Below are positions 47,691 to 57,057 of a DNA stretch of 64,000 nt, piece by piece. The DNA is taken from positions 62,001 to 126,000 of the forward strand of contig NZ_RCHN01000015.1 of NCBI RefSeq assembly GCF_003671495.1, given 5' to 3'. The notes beneath the pieces are model-generated. The model was not told the origin of the DNA and ran no database searches. It worked only from the letters and a program-made list of their open reading frames with translations. This DNA is from Ketobacter sp. GTDB lineage: Bacteria > Pseudomonadota > Gammaproteobacteria > Pseudomonadales > Ketobacteraceae. Within the stretch, counting starts at the first letter, position 1; each line of letters begins with the position of its first letter. Made by a program: the position numbers and the translations under genes.

Positions 47691-48971
47691 TTACTTCTCC
47701 AGAATCGCCGTTACGCCCTGACCGCCTGCCGCGCAGATGGAAATCAAACCACGGCCGGAGCCTTTCTCGTTCAACAGCTTGGCCAGCGTGTGAATGATTC
47801 GACCGCCGGTGGCCGCAAACGGGTGGCCTGCCGCCAGTGAAGAACCCTTGATGTTCAGCTTGCTGCGGTCAATGCTGCCCAGCACACCGTCACGGCCCAA
47901 GCGCTCTTTACAGAACGTCTCGTCTTCCCAGGCTTTCAGGGTATAGAGCACCTGGGCGGCAAAGGCTTCGTGAATCTCATAGAAATCAAAATCCTGCAGA
48001 GTGATGCCGGCACGATCCAGCATGCGGGGCACCGCATAGGCCGGTGCAATCAGCAGGCCCTCTTTCTTGCCCACAAAATCAATTGCGGCCGTTTCGCAAT
48101 ACGTCATGTAGGCCAGGATCGGCAAACCGCGCGCTTTGGCCCACTCTTCACTGGCCAGTAGCACGGACGACGCACCGTCTGTCAACGGCGTGGAGTTGGC
48201 CGCGGTCATGGTGCCGTTTTCCCGGTCGAAGCAGGGCTTCAGGGACGCCAGTTTTTCCAACGTGGTATCGCCGCGCATGTTGTTGTCGCGATCCAGGCCC
48301 ATGAACGGGGTGATCATGTCATCCATAAAGCCTTCGTCATAGGCCTTCGCCATGTTCTTATGGCTGTTGAACGCCAGCACGTCCTGCTCATCCCGGGGAA
48401 TGCTCCATTCTTTGGCGGTGATCTGGCAGTGATCCCCCATGGCCAAACCGGTGCGGGGTTCCGCGTTGGCGGGAATCAACGGCATCAGATGCTTGGGGCG
48501 CAGCTTGCCCAGCAGCTTCAAGCGATCCTGATTGGTCTTGGCCCGGTTCAGCTCCAGCAGGATTTTACGCAAACCTTCGCTCACGCCGATGGGCGCATCC
48601 GAGGTGGTGTCCACACCGCAGGCAATGCCCACGTCGATCTGCCCCAGGGCAATTTTGTTGGCCACCAGAATCGCCGCTTCCAACCCGGTGCCACAGGCCT
48701 GCTGAATGTCATAACAGGGGGTTTCCGGCGCCAATTGAGTGCTCAACACGGATTCGCGCACCAGGTTGAAATCGCGGGAGTGCTTCATTACGGCACCGCC
48801 CACCACTTCGCCCATCAGCTCGCCCGCCAGGTTGTAGCGATCCACCAGACCGTTCAGGGCCGCGGTCAGCATGTCCTGGTTGCTGGCATAGGAATACGCG
48901 GTGTTGGAGCGGGCGAAAGGAATTCGGTTACCGCCAATGATGGCTACTTTACGAACACTATCTACTTTCAT
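47691..48971 (-). CDS. fadI: Acetyl-CoA C-acyltransferase (thiolase), FadI-like
   Basis: 426 residues. Thiolase catalytic residues are intact: nucleophilic Cys in QQACGTGLEA, His in NIKGSSLAAGHPFAATGGR and Cys in ICAAGGQGV. Length and the long loop region (RPKHLMPLIPANAEPRTGLAMG) fit the FadI-type group rather than short thiolases. It cleaves 3-ketoacyl-CoA in beta-oxidation, or condenses acyl groups in reverse. AGGA lies before the ATG. It is divergent from the fabG-like gene across a 382-base gap, suggesting shared regulation of lipid genes. Confidence 0.9.
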   Translation of the reverse strand: MKVDSVRKVAIIGGNRIPFARSNTAYSYASNQDMLTAALNGLVDRYNLAGELMGEVVGGAVMKHSRDFNLVRESVLSTQLAPETPCYDIQQACGTGLEAAILVANKIALGQIDVGIACGVDTTSDAPIGVSEGLRKILLELNRAKTNQDRLKLLGKLRPKHLMPLIPANAEPRTGLAMGDHCQITAKEWSIPRDEQDVLAFNSHKNMAKAYDEGFMDDMITPFMGLDRDNNMRGDTTLEKLASLKPCFDRENGTMTAANSTPLTDGASSVLLASEEWAKARGLPILAYMTYCETAAIDFVGKKEGLLIAPAYAVPRMLDRAGITLQDFDFYEIHEAFAAQVLYTLKAWEDETFCKERLGRDGVLGSIDRSKLNIKGSSLAAGHPFAATGGRIIHTLAKLLNEKGSGRGLISICAAGGQGVTAILEK

Positions 48972-49353
48972 GGAATGGCTTCCTGTTGAATGCGCTCCAC
49001 AGTAGGGAGCATAACGTATTGAGTTGCTTACAATTTAAGAAATTGCATTGGGCTGCAAGTGGCATAGTGCCAGCGTCAACGTACGCGAACTTCCACAAAC
49101 TTTATTGCTAACTTTATTACCAACGATTATTACCAATGATAAGGGAGGCTAGTCTAACGCGATGGAATCGTCTCGCATTGGCACAACTGACCTGCGGGCA
49201 CTTAACCCGGGTCAATTCAAATTTCAATGCAACTCCTTTAATATACGTGCCGACTACCGCACCGTGTGCGGCGCGCATTGAAATGCACTCAATCGCGCAA
49301 CACAACGGGCCAAAACTATACCACACAACGCACAAACACACAGGATCTGACTG
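48972..49353. promoter_or_regulatory. Divergent control region of the thiolase and FabG-like genes
   Basis: This AT-rich 382-base spacer should hold promoters in both directions. A short palindrome TGGCATAGTGCCA (49060-49072) and a run of repeated AACTTTATT/GATTATTACC words (49095-49140) are the only structures I see. I could not assign specific regulator boxes. Confidence 0.4.
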
Positions 49354-50778
49354 ATGGCCGATGTTTACGAATCCATGCTCAACAGCAACGTTGGACGTTC
49401 TCTGCTCTCTTCTCTGAGCCTCCCTGTTCCCACCCAATTGGAACGGCATTCACAGGCTCAAACCTCTTTCGTAACCGGCAACGTTCTGGTGGGCGCCGCT
49501 CCCGGCGGCCGCATGGTGGAAGCCATTGCCAGCACCCTGAAAGCCAGCAACGCCACCATCCAGACCCCCAACAACAGCGCGGCCCTGGAAGAAATCAAAG
49601 CCGCCGGTGAAAAAGCCGAACTGACCCTGACCGCGGTGGACGCCTCTGCCGAAGCCGCCAGATTCAAAGCCCTGGTGTTTGACGCCACCGGCATCGAAAA
49701 CAGCGAGCAGACCCGTGAACTGTACAACTTTTTCCACCCGGTAATTCGCAAACTCAACGACTGCGCACGCGTCGTGGTGATCGGACTGCCGCCGGAATCC
49801 TGCAAAGCCAATCCCCGCCAGCAAATCGCCCAACGGGCCCTGGAAGGATTTGTACGCTCCGTCGGCAAGGAAATCGGCAAGAAAGGTGCCACCTGCAACC
49901 TGGTGTACGTCGCCAAACAAGCAGAAAAAGCCGCTGAATCCGCGCTGCGATTCTTCCTGTCACCCAAATCCGCGTTTGTGGATGCCCAGGTTGTGCGCGT
50001 CAGCAAAGCCAAAGCCGTCGACGCAGGATTCAACTGGAGCCAACCGCTGAAAGATAAAGTGGTACTGGTGACCGGTGCGTCACGGGGTATCGGTGAAGCC
50101 ATCGCCGGCGTGATGGCCCGCGACGGCGCCAAAGTGGTGTGTCTGGACGTACCCCAGGCCAAAGAAGATCTGCAGAAAGTAGCGGATCGCCTGAACGGCG
50201 GCATGATCGCCATCGACATCACCGATCCCAAGGCGCCGGAAACCATTGCCGACACCCTGAAAGCCGAATACGGCGGCGTGGATGTGGTGGTGCACAATGC
50301 CGGTGTGACCCGAGACAAAACCCTGGGCGGCATGCCCGATAAATTCTGGGACATGGTGATCGACATCAACCTGTCTTCTGAAGAACGCATCAACGAGGCG
50401 CTGCTGGAAAAAGAAGTGTTGAAGGAAGGCGGCCGCATCGTTTGTGTGTCCTCCATGAGCGGCATTGCCGGTAACTTCGGCCAGTCCAACTACGCGGTGT
50501 CCAAAGCCGGTGTCATCGGCATGGTGGATGCTTATGCCCCCATCCTGGCCAAGAAAGACATCACCATCAACGCGGTGGCCCCCGGCTTCATCGAAACCCA
50601 GATGACCGCTGCCATTCCGTTCGCCACCCGGGAAGCAGGCCGTCGCCTGAACTCCCTGAAACAAGGCGGTCAACCGGTGGACGTGGCGGAAACCATCGCC
50701 TTCTTCGCCAGCCCGGCCTCCAACGGCATCAACGGCAACACCGTGCGGGTATGTGGCCAGAACCTGTTGGGAGCCTGA
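49354..50778 (+). CDS. High-molecular-weight 3-oxoacyl-ACP/CoA reductase (FabG4-like)
   Basis: 474 residues. It has an N-terminal flavodoxin-like regulatory part (about 1-215) that lacks a cofactor motif. A complete SDR domain follows: LVTGASRGIGEAIA near 233, HNAGVTRDKTLGGM, the catalytic Ser in SSMSGIAGNFGQ, and NYAVSKAG. This is the layout of HMw FabG, which reduces 3-oxoacyl thioesters with NADH or NADPH. GGAT lies 7 bases before the ATG. The neighbouring thiolase and MaoC hydratase suggest a fatty-acid cycle. A bidirectional terminator follows. Confidence 0.9.
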   Translation: MADVYESMLNSNVGRSLLSSLSLPVPTQLERHSQAQTSFVTGNVLVGAAPGGRMVEAIASTLKASNATIQTPNNSAALEEIKAAGEKAELTLTAVDASAEAARFKALVFDATGIENSEQTRELYNFFHPVIRKLNDCARVVVIGLPPESCKANPRQQIAQRALEGFVRSVGKEIGKKGATCNLVYVAKQAEKAAESALRFFLSPKSAFVDAQVVRVSKAKAVDAGFNWSQPLKDKVVLVTGASRGIGEAIAGVMARDGAKVVCLDVPQAKEDLQKVADRLNGGMIAIDITDPKAPETIADTLKAEYGGVDVVVHNAGVTRDKTLGGMPDKFWDMVIDINLSSEERINEALLEKEVLKEGGRIVCVSSMSGIAGNFGQSNYAVSKAGVIGMVDAYAPILAKKDITINAVAPGFIETQMTAAIPFATREAGRRLNSLKQGGQPVDVAETIAFFASPASNGINGNTVRVCGQNLLGA

Positions 50779-50811
50779 TCGGGTTCCGCCTGTGGGCGAC
50801 AACAAAACAGG

Positions 50812-50848
50812 CACAAAAAAGCCGGCTCTTGTGATGCCGGCTTTTTTT
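50812..50848. terminator. Bidirectional intrinsic terminator
   Basis: GCCGGC at 50821-50826 pairs with GCCGGC at 50836-50841, extended by A/T pairs. An A-run on the left and a T-run on the right let it stop both the fabG-like and the convergent araC-type transcripts. Confidence 0.9.
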
Positions 50849-50862
50849 ATAAGCTACTTTTC

Positions 50863-51861
50863 TTAACGCTGTTTGGCTTTGCGATATTCCACCGGGGTCT
50901 GCCCCACCCAACGTTTGAACGCCCGGTAAAAAGTGCTGGGTTCGGAAAACCCCGTCAGATAAACAATCTCATCAATGGATTCATCGGTGCGGGCCAGCAG
51001 CTTCTTGGCCAGATTGCAGCGGTAATCCGCCAACAGCTGATTGAAATTGGTGTCCACCTCCGCCAGTTTGGTGCGCAGGCTGCGGGGTTTGATGTGCAGG
51101 CGCTCCGCCACCGTTTCCAGATTGGCATTGCCCGATTCCAACAGCTCGCCGATCAGGCGGTTCACCTTGGCGATGAAATCCTGTTTCTCCAGCTTCGCCA
51201 CATGCTCGTTGGCCAGTTGCTCGTGCAGCTTGAGCAACTCCGGTTCAGCGTGGCTGGAGGGGATATTCATGCTTGCCGCGGTAAAATAAATCCGGTTACC
51301 GGCTTGCTCGAATTTCACCGGGCACGGGAATACCCGTTCATACTCCGCCGGATTGGTGCCCATGGCATGCTCGAAGTGGATTTCCAGCGGCTGAAAGGCT
51401 CCCTCGGTGACGTAATTGAAAAACTTCAGCACGGCAATCACCACGCACTCGGTAAGATGCCGAAAGCCACCGGTGAAACTGATGTTCCCCACGTACAGGC
51501 CGATCTCATCCTCATCCAGGGTGGCATTCACCGCGTCGCTCAACAGCCGCTGGTAATTCAATGCCCGCTTCAGGCCTTCGCCAAAGGTCTCGCTGCTCAG
51601 GAACAGATATTCCAGCACCTGGCCTTTGAATACCGGGATTTTTTCCCCCAGGTGCAGGCCGATATCCGGGTCATTGCTGACTTCTTCGATGACAGTCCAG
51701 AACAGGTTTTGGGCGGAATGGGGGGTGCGCAGGTCCTTCTCGTCCAGCTGCTCATGGCGCAAACCAATGCGTTGCAATACCACTGCCGCGTCAATGCCAA
51801 GATCCTGCATGGCTTGGTAGGCGAGCCGAACCAGCACTCCAGAATCGGTGAAATCGCCCAT
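50863..51861 (-). CDS. AraC-family regulator with arabinose-binding-type N-terminal domain (OruR-like)
   Basis: 332 residues. The N-terminal about 220 residues match the AraC N-terminal ligand domain of the OruR/ArgR-like type. The C-terminal AraC helix-turn-helix pair is ANLETVAERLHIKPRSLRTKL and SIDEIVYLTGFSEPSTFYRAFKRWVGQTPVEYRK. Lying between the FabG-like and MaoC genes, and convergent with one and divergent from the other, it probably regulates these lipid genes. AAGG lies before the ATG. Confidence 0.87.
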   Translation of the reverse strand: MGDFTDSGVLVRLAYQAMQDLGIDAAVVLQRIGLRHEQLDEKDLRTPHSAQNLFWTVIEEVSNDPDIGLHLGEKIPVFKGQVLEYLFLSSETFGEGLKRALNYQRLLSDAVNATLDEDEIGLYVGNISFTGGFRHLTECVVIAVLKFFNYVTEGAFQPLEIHFEHAMGTNPAEYERVFPCPVKFEQAGNRIYFTAASMNIPSSHAEPELLKLHEQLANEHVAKLEKQDFIAKVNRLIGELLESGNANLETVAERLHIKPRSLRTKLAEVDTNFNQLLADYRCNLAKKLLARTDESIDEIVYLTGFSEPSTFYRAFKRWVGQTPVEYRKAKQR

Positions 51862-52102
51862 GGATTACCTTCTATATGCCGTCTGATTGGGAGAAAACAG
51901 AGAAATTAACTGTATGAAAATCCGAATAAAACCGGAAAAGTGTCAGTAATAATAGTCAGCACGGCCCCCAAACACAATAGCGTCGCTACGGCCAATTGGC
52001 AGGAACGCCCCCACACAGTGCCTGCCAGGGCAATTACCCTGTACAATCAGACGACTACAATCCCCCATTGACTCCGCTGGCTTTGCAAAACAGGACTATC
52101 TG

Positions 52103-52963
52103 ATGATGGCAACCATAGAACTTGAAAAATCGCCCTCAACCATGAGCCTTTACTACCGGGCTGTGACCTCCAAGAAGCCCGGCAAACTGCAGGGTGACGC
52201 CCTCCCCACCATCAAGGCCCACCTGCGCAATGTCACCGCCGATCTGGGCAAACTGGCGGAATACCGCAAAGTCTGCGGTTTCCCGGTATCCGGCAGCCTG
52301 CCGGTGACCTACCCTCATATCCTGGCGTTCCCCCTGCACATGGAAATCCTGGTGAATCCGCTGTTCCCCTTCCCCTTACTGGGTTTGGTGCATGTACGCA
52401 ACGAGATCACCCAGTACCGCGCCATCGGCAATCAGGAAGCCATGGACATCGAATGTGAGCTGACAGGGCCGGATACCGTCGCCAAAGGCCTGGAATTCAG
52501 CATCATTACCCGGGTCAGCGTGGAAGGGAAACTGGTGTGGGAAAGCGTCAGTACCAACCTGTTCCGCACCAAAACCAATGTGCCAGACAGCAAAGAGAAG
52601 AAGGAAGACCACTTCTCGGCGGACAACATGGATTACTGGAGCGCCCCCGACAACATCGGTCGCCGCTACGCCAAGGTGTCCGGCGATTCCAACCTGATCC
52701 ACCTTTACGCCATGACCGCCAAATTGTTCGGCTTCAAACGTCATATTGCCCACGGCATGTGGAGTAAGGCCCACGCCCTGGGCGCCCTGGATGACCAACT
52801 GCCAAAAGGCCCGTTCAAGGTATCGGTGGCCTTCAAACTGCCGGTATTCCTGCCCGCCAAGGTGCAGTTCCAATACGCCAACACCGGCGACACCATCGAA
52901 TTCCGGGTCAAAGACCAGAACGGCGAAAAGCCCCACCTGGCCGGATCGATTCAGGCCCTGTAA
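52103..52963 (+). CDS. MaoC-like (hot-dog) dehydratase/hydratase
   Basis: 286 residues with two hot-dog-like halves. The C-terminal half carries YAKVSGDSNLIHLYAM and the HIAHGMWSKA segment, matching the Asp/His catalytic site of the MaoC/R-hydratase family. It should hydrate enoyl-thioesters or dehydrate 3-hydroxyacyl-thioesters. Two tandem ATGs are present at the start; AGGA precedes them. It has its own terminator. It is separated from the AraC-type gene by a 241-base divergent spacer in which I see no clear operator. Confidence 0.85.
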   Translation: MMATIELEKSPSTMSLYYRAVTSKKPGKLQGDALPTIKAHLRNVTADLGKLAEYRKVCGFPVSGSLPVTYPHILAFPLHMEILVNPLFPFPLLGLVHVRNEITQYRAIGNQEAMDIECELTGPDTVAKGLEFSIITRVSVEGKLVWESVSTNLFRTKTNVPDSKEKKEDHFSADNMDYWSAPDNIGRRYAKVSGDSNLIHLYAMTAKLFGFKRHIAHGMWSKAHALGALDDQLPKGPFKVSVAFKLPVFLPAKVQFQYANTGDTIEFRVKDQNGEKPHLAGSIQAL

Positions 52964-52971
52964 TCGCCTGT

Positions 52972-53001
52972 GGCCCGAGCCGCAACCGGTTCGGGCCTTT
53001 T
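52972..53001 (+). terminator. Intrinsic terminator of the MaoC-like gene
   Basis: GGCCCGA (52972-52978) pairs with TCGGGCC (52991-52997) and is followed by TTTT. Confidence 0.8.
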
Positions 53002-53073
53002 CAGTCTGCGACACCGGCGCTACCATAGGTTCGTCCTTAGCCATTGAACCGGCAGTACCGGTCACCCTGTTGC

Positions 53074-54762
53074 ATGAGCGCCCCGGAAAAGCCACCTGAA
53101 CTGCCAATCGGCTATCACGTCGAGAACCTCACCACCCTGTTGCACGGGGTTATGGCACAGTACGCCGATCTGCTCACGGCGGACGAACATGCCCTGGTGC
53201 AGCAGTTTGATACCCTGAATCACAGCGCCAAGAGCCTGTTCTACCGCCTGCTCACCCGCCAGGGCACCCTGCTGCGCCAGGACAAACTGAATTACGGGGA
53301 TGTGCCGGATCTGGAGGCCACCCTGTTGGAACTGGAGCAAGCCGGCCTGTGCCGCCGCAATCCCCCCGCCGCGGTACCGGAGCTTTTACACCTGCTGACC
53401 CGGCCCGAGTTGATCTGCAGCTTTTCCCCCACGGGCCACAGCAAGCTGAAGAAACCGGAACTGGTGCAACGGATTCTGGAGCAGCAACCCGAAGAGGACC
53501 TTCGCCGCCACATCCAGACCCGGTTCCCCTATGTAGAAGCCCGCTATCAAGAGGCCTTCACCACTTTTCTGGTGTGCTTCTTCGGCAACAGCCACCAGGA
53601 CCTGACGGAGTTTGTGATCAGCGAGCTGGGCCACGTGCGCTATGAATCCTATTCCCTGTGCCGGGACACCCGCTATTTTCAGACCCGGGAGCAGATAGAA
53701 CACCAGATTCTGTATGCCCAAACCCGGCAACAACTGGAGGACAAAACCTGTTTGCAGGATGCCGACCGGTTGCTGGCTCTGGCCCAGGGTCTACCCGCTC
53801 CGGACCAACACCCTCACCTGCAGCGTCGTTACCAAAGCACCCTGATCCCCATCGCGCGACAACTGGAACGCTTGCAGCAGTGGCAACCGGCCCTGGGGCT
53901 GTTCCGCCTGTGCGATCGCCACCCCAGCCTGGAACGACAGGCCCGCATCCTGAAAAAACTGGGGCAGCTGGAAGCATCCCTCGCGTTGTGCCAGCAGATT
54001 CGACAGCACAGTCAGCACCCGGAAGCACTGGAGTTTGTGGACCGGTTTCTACCCCAGTTACACAAAGCCCTGGGGCAACCATCACCACCGCGCCCCACCC
54101 CTACCTGGCCCGAAACCCACCTTAACCTGACCAGGCCCGCAGACACACTCACGTCCGAGACGCCAGGCGAAGCGGTGGAATGGCTCGCCGCTGCCGCGCT
54201 TTCGGACCAGCACCACCAATGTTGCTATGTGGAAAACACCCTGTTCAACGGACTGTTTGGCTTACTGTTCTGGGATATTGTTTTTGCGGCCGTGCCCGGT
54301 GCGTTTATCAATCCCTTTCAACGGGGGCCGCTGGATCTTCACAGTGAGGATTTTTATCCACGCCGCCAACCGCAGATAGAGGCACGGTTGCAACAACTCA
54401 CAACCCAGCAATGGCAGGACACCATGCGCCAGCATTTTGCCGCCAAAGCCGGCATCGCCAACCCCTTCGTATTCTGGGAAGCACTCTCCCCCGAGCTGTT
54501 GGAACGGGCTCTGCAACGGATTCCGCCACACCATCTGCACGCAGTGTTCCGGCGCATGCTGCAGCACCCGGGGCTGTACCGTAACGGTTTTCCTGACCTG
54601 ATCCGCTTCGCAGTGGACCACCAGACCCATCCTTCCTATGAACTCATCGAGATCAAGGGCCCCGGCGATAAACTGCAAGCCAATCAGATCCGCTGGCTCA
54701 ACGCCTTTGTCGAAGCCGGCATTCCGGCGTCAGTATGCTGGGTGCACTGGGAACCCACATGA
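53074..54762 (+). CDS. FAN1-like VRR-NUC domain nuclease
   Basis: 562 residues. The C-terminal VRR-NUC domain shows GFPDLIRF, YELIEIKGPGDKLQANQIRWL and the closing CWVHW. The catalytic Asp, Glu and Lys are in place. The N-terminal about 400 residues are helical, with a SAP-like region (KKPELVQRIL near 135) and TPR-like repeats, as in bacterial FAN1 homologues. FAN1 enzymes cut 5'-flap DNA and unhook interstrand crosslinks. The start is uncertain: the ATG at 53074 is preferred over a TTG at 53044, but neither has a strong ribosome site. It is coupled to the helicase gene by an ATGA overlap. Confidence 0.87.
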   Translation: MSAPEKPPELPIGYHVENLTTLLHGVMAQYADLLTADEHALVQQFDTLNHSAKSLFYRLLTRQGTLLRQDKLNYGDVPDLEATLLELEQAGLCRRNPPAAVPELLHLLTRPELICSFSPTGHSKLKKPELVQRILEQQPEEDLRRHIQTRFPYVEARYQEAFTTFLVCFFGNSHQDLTEFVISELGHVRYESYSLCRDTRYFQTREQIEHQILYAQTRQQLEDKTCLQDADRLLALAQGLPAPDQHPHLQRRYQSTLIPIARQLERLQQWQPALGLFRLCDRHPSLERQARILKKLGQLEASLALCQQIRQHSQHPEALEFVDRFLPQLHKALGQPSPPRPTPTWPETHLNLTRPADTLTSETPGEAVEWLAAAALSDQHHQCCYVENTLFNGLFGLLFWDIVFAAVPGAFINPFQRGPLDLHSEDFYPRRQPQIEARLQQLTTQQWQDTMRQHFAAKAGIANPFVFWEALSPELLERALQRIPPHHLHAVFRRMLQHPGLYRNGFPDLIRFAVDHQTHPSYELIEIKGPGDKLQANQIRWLNAFVEAGIPASVCWVHWEPT

Positions 54763-57050
54763 GCCTGGATCAATCCCGCGCGTTCCGCATTTCGGTCACG
54801 GAACTGGCCCATTTCTGCTGCCGCCAGGGCGACGTGGTGCTGGGTAATGACCGCAGCCCCACCCTGCAGCAGGGGCAGGAAGGTCACCAGCGCCTGCAAT
54901 CCCAACGGCCGGAAGCGTATCAACGGGAGGTGGCCGTCAAAGCCCATTTCAGCGGGCAGTTCTGCCACTGGACCCTGGCCGGCCGCATCGACGGCCTGAT
55001 GCTGGACGGGGGGCCCCTGGTGGAAGAAATCAAAACCACCTACTGCTCCGCACAGGATCTGCCCGCTGCCCAACATCGCCTCCATCTGGCCCAGGCCAAA
55101 CTCTACAGTGCCTTGTTATGCCAACAGCACGACCTGGACGTCATCCTGGTACGAATCACCTACCTGAAACTGGATGACGACAGCGAATACCAACGGGAAA
55201 GTCGACACACCGGTGCGGAATTGCTCGATTTTCTACAAGGTTGCGTGGTGGAGTACAGCCGCTGGTTGGATCAATACTGCTGCTATCTGGAGCGGCGAGA
55301 CGCCAGCCTGGCCGCACTGGAATTTCCGTTTCAGCAGTACCGGGCGGGGCAGCGTGCTCTGTCCGTGGCCCTCTATCGTGATATGCGGGATCAGCAACGG
55401 GGGCTGTACCATGCCCCCACCGGTCTGGGCAAAACCATGGCCACCCTGTTCCCCGCCCTCAAACAACTGGGGGAAGGCCACGTTAAACAGCTGTGGTACC
55501 TGACCGCCAAAAACAGCGGCCACCGCAGCGTGCAGCAGGCCCTGGCTCAGTTCCCGCAGCGGCCTGATCTGAGAGTGCTGTTCCTGCAGGCCAAAGATAA
55601 AGTCTGCGCTGGCTGTGATCGCACTCAGCTCAACTGCAGCCCACAGACCGGCTACTATGACCGCCTGCCGGTGGCTCGGGAGCAGTTCCAGGCCTCGCCT
55701 TCCTGGCAGGAAAGCGACTTGCAAGCGCTGGCGGCAGAACACCGGCTTTGCCCCCATCAGCTGGCGCGGGACCTGCTGCCCTGGGTGGATCTGGTGGTGG
55801 CAGACTACAACTATGTATTCGATCCCCAGGCCCGGCTCCACGACGCCCTGGCCGACAGCAAGCACATCGGTTTGCTGGTGGATGAAGCCCACAACCTGCC
55901 GGACCGGGCCCGGGCCATGTTCAGTGCCGAGCTGCATCGGAAATCCCTCATTCACCTGCAGCAACAGGTCACCGAACCGGCATTGCAGAAACGCATACGG
56001 GCCCTGCGTCGCCACTACGAGGCAACCCACAAGAACGCCGCCCCCCGGGCCCTGCCCCCGGCATTCACCCAGCTATTGCAGGCCACGGTGGAACCCCTCA
56101 ATGACTGGTTCTCGCAACAGAACTGGCTGCTGTTTCCCGAGGAACTGTTCGAGCATCTGATGGCATTGTGGCGCTTCGCCCAACGCGCCCAATCCATCGC
56201 CGATGAGGACGTCCTCCTCTACAGTGACCAGCCGCACCGGATTCAGATCTTCTGCACCGATCCAGCCCCGAATCTGCAGCCTCTCACCGACAGTTTCCAT
56301 TCCTGCCATTTTTTCTCCGGCAGCCTGTTGCCCATGGATTACTTCCAGCGCTGTATCCAGCAACTGCCCGGCATGTCACAACTGGCACTGGCCAACCCCT
56401 TTCCCCCCGAGCATCAATGCACCCTGGTGGCCCCGGTCAATACCCGCTTCCAGCAGCGCAACCAGTCCATGGCTGAGATCGCCGGCTACATTGGCCAGCT
56501 GTGGCAGACCCGGCCCGGCCGCTACCTGATGGCAGTGCCCTCCTATGAGTATCTTGCCGCGCTCATGCAACAACTGTCCGGGCAACCACAGCTGCCGCTG
56601 ATCTGCCAACCCAACAGCAACGAGCCCGTCGCCCGGGCAGAGTTTCTGCAACACCTGCTGTCACCCCGCTACCTGGCTGGGGTGATTGCCGGGGGCGTGT
56701 TTGCCGAGGGCATCGACCTGCAGGACAACAAGTTGGACGGAGTCATCATTGTCAGCACCTGCCTGCCGCCGCCGTCGCCGGAACGGGAACACATCAAGCA
56801 ACACTTTGAACACAGCGACGGTCGCGGCTTTGACTTCGCCTACCGCTACCCGGCCATCAACCGCGTCATTCAGACCGCCGGCCGCCTCATCCGCAGCGAA
56901 CAGGACACAGGCGTGCTGCTGTTGATGGACGATCGCTTCAGCCAGGCCGCTTATCGGGCGTTGCTGCCACCGCACTGGCGCCCCCGGCTCTTGAAAAACA
57001 GCGCTGAACTGCCTTCTGTATTGAGCGCTTTTTTTGGAACTGACGTATAA
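54759..57050 (+). CDS. XPD/DinG-like Fe-S DNA helicase with N-terminal nuclease-like domain
   Basis: 763 residues. The N-terminal 190 residues resemble a Cas4/PD-(D/E)XK module: GRIDGLML...PLVEEIKTT followed by QHRLHLAQAKLYSALL. The helicase has Walker A YHAPTGLGKTMATL near 230, an Fe-S Cys set (CAGCDRTQLNC and later LCPHQL), the DEAH box LLVDEAHNLPDRA, and motif VI RVIQTAGRLIRSEQD. It should unwind DNA 5'-3' with ATP. It overlaps the FAN1-like gene in ATGA, so the two repair enzymes are made together. Confidence 0.88.
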   Translation: MSLDQSRAFRISVTELAHFCCRQGDVVLGNDRSPTLQQGQEGHQRLQSQRPEAYQREVAVKAHFSGQFCHWTLAGRIDGLMLDGGPLVEEIKTTYCSAQDLPAAQHRLHLAQAKLYSALLCQQHDLDVILVRITYLKLDDDSEYQRESRHTGAELLDFLQGCVVEYSRWLDQYCCYLERRDASLAALEFPFQQYRAGQRALSVALYRDMRDQQRGLYHAPTGLGKTMATLFPALKQLGEGHVKQLWYLTAKNSGHRSVQQALAQFPQRPDLRVLFLQAKDKVCAGCDRTQLNCSPQTGYYDRLPVAREQFQASPSWQESDLQALAAEHRLCPHQLARDLLPWVDLVVADYNYVFDPQARLHDALADSKHIGLLVDEAHNLPDRARAMFSAELHRKSLIHLQQQVTEPALQKRIRALRRHYEATHKNAAPRALPPAFTQLLQATVEPLNDWFSQQNWLLFPEELFEHLMALWRFAQRAQSIADEDVLLYSDQPHRIQIFCTDPAPNLQPLTDSFHSCHFFSGSLLPMDYFQRCIQQLPGMSQLALANPFPPEHQCTLVAPVNTRFQQRNQSMAEIAGYIGQLWQTRPGRYLMAVPSYEYLAALMQQLSGQPQLPLICQPNSNEPVARAEFLQHLLSPRYLAGVIAGGVFAEGIDLQDNKLDGVIIVSTCLPPPSPEREHIKQHFEHSDGRGFDFAYRYPAINRVIQTAGRLIRSEQDTGVLLLMDDRFSQAAYRALLPPHWRPRLLKNSAELPSVLSAFFGTDV

Positions 57051-57051
57051 T
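57021..57051 (+). promoter_or_regulatory. Predicted promoter directly in front of murI
   Basis: A perfect TATAAT (57046-57051) lies 6 bases before the murI ATG, with TTGAGC (57021-57026) 19 bases upstream as a possible -35. The predicted transcription start falls on or next to the start codon, implying a leaderless or near-leaderless mRNA. It lies inside the end of the helicase gene. Confidence 0.5.
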
Positions 57052-57057
57052 CGCCCC

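Noticed and set aside
47419-47797. Short open frames across the inverted repeat
   Set aside because: They read through the palindromic element in several directions and probably arise from its symmetry; no ribosome site or family match.
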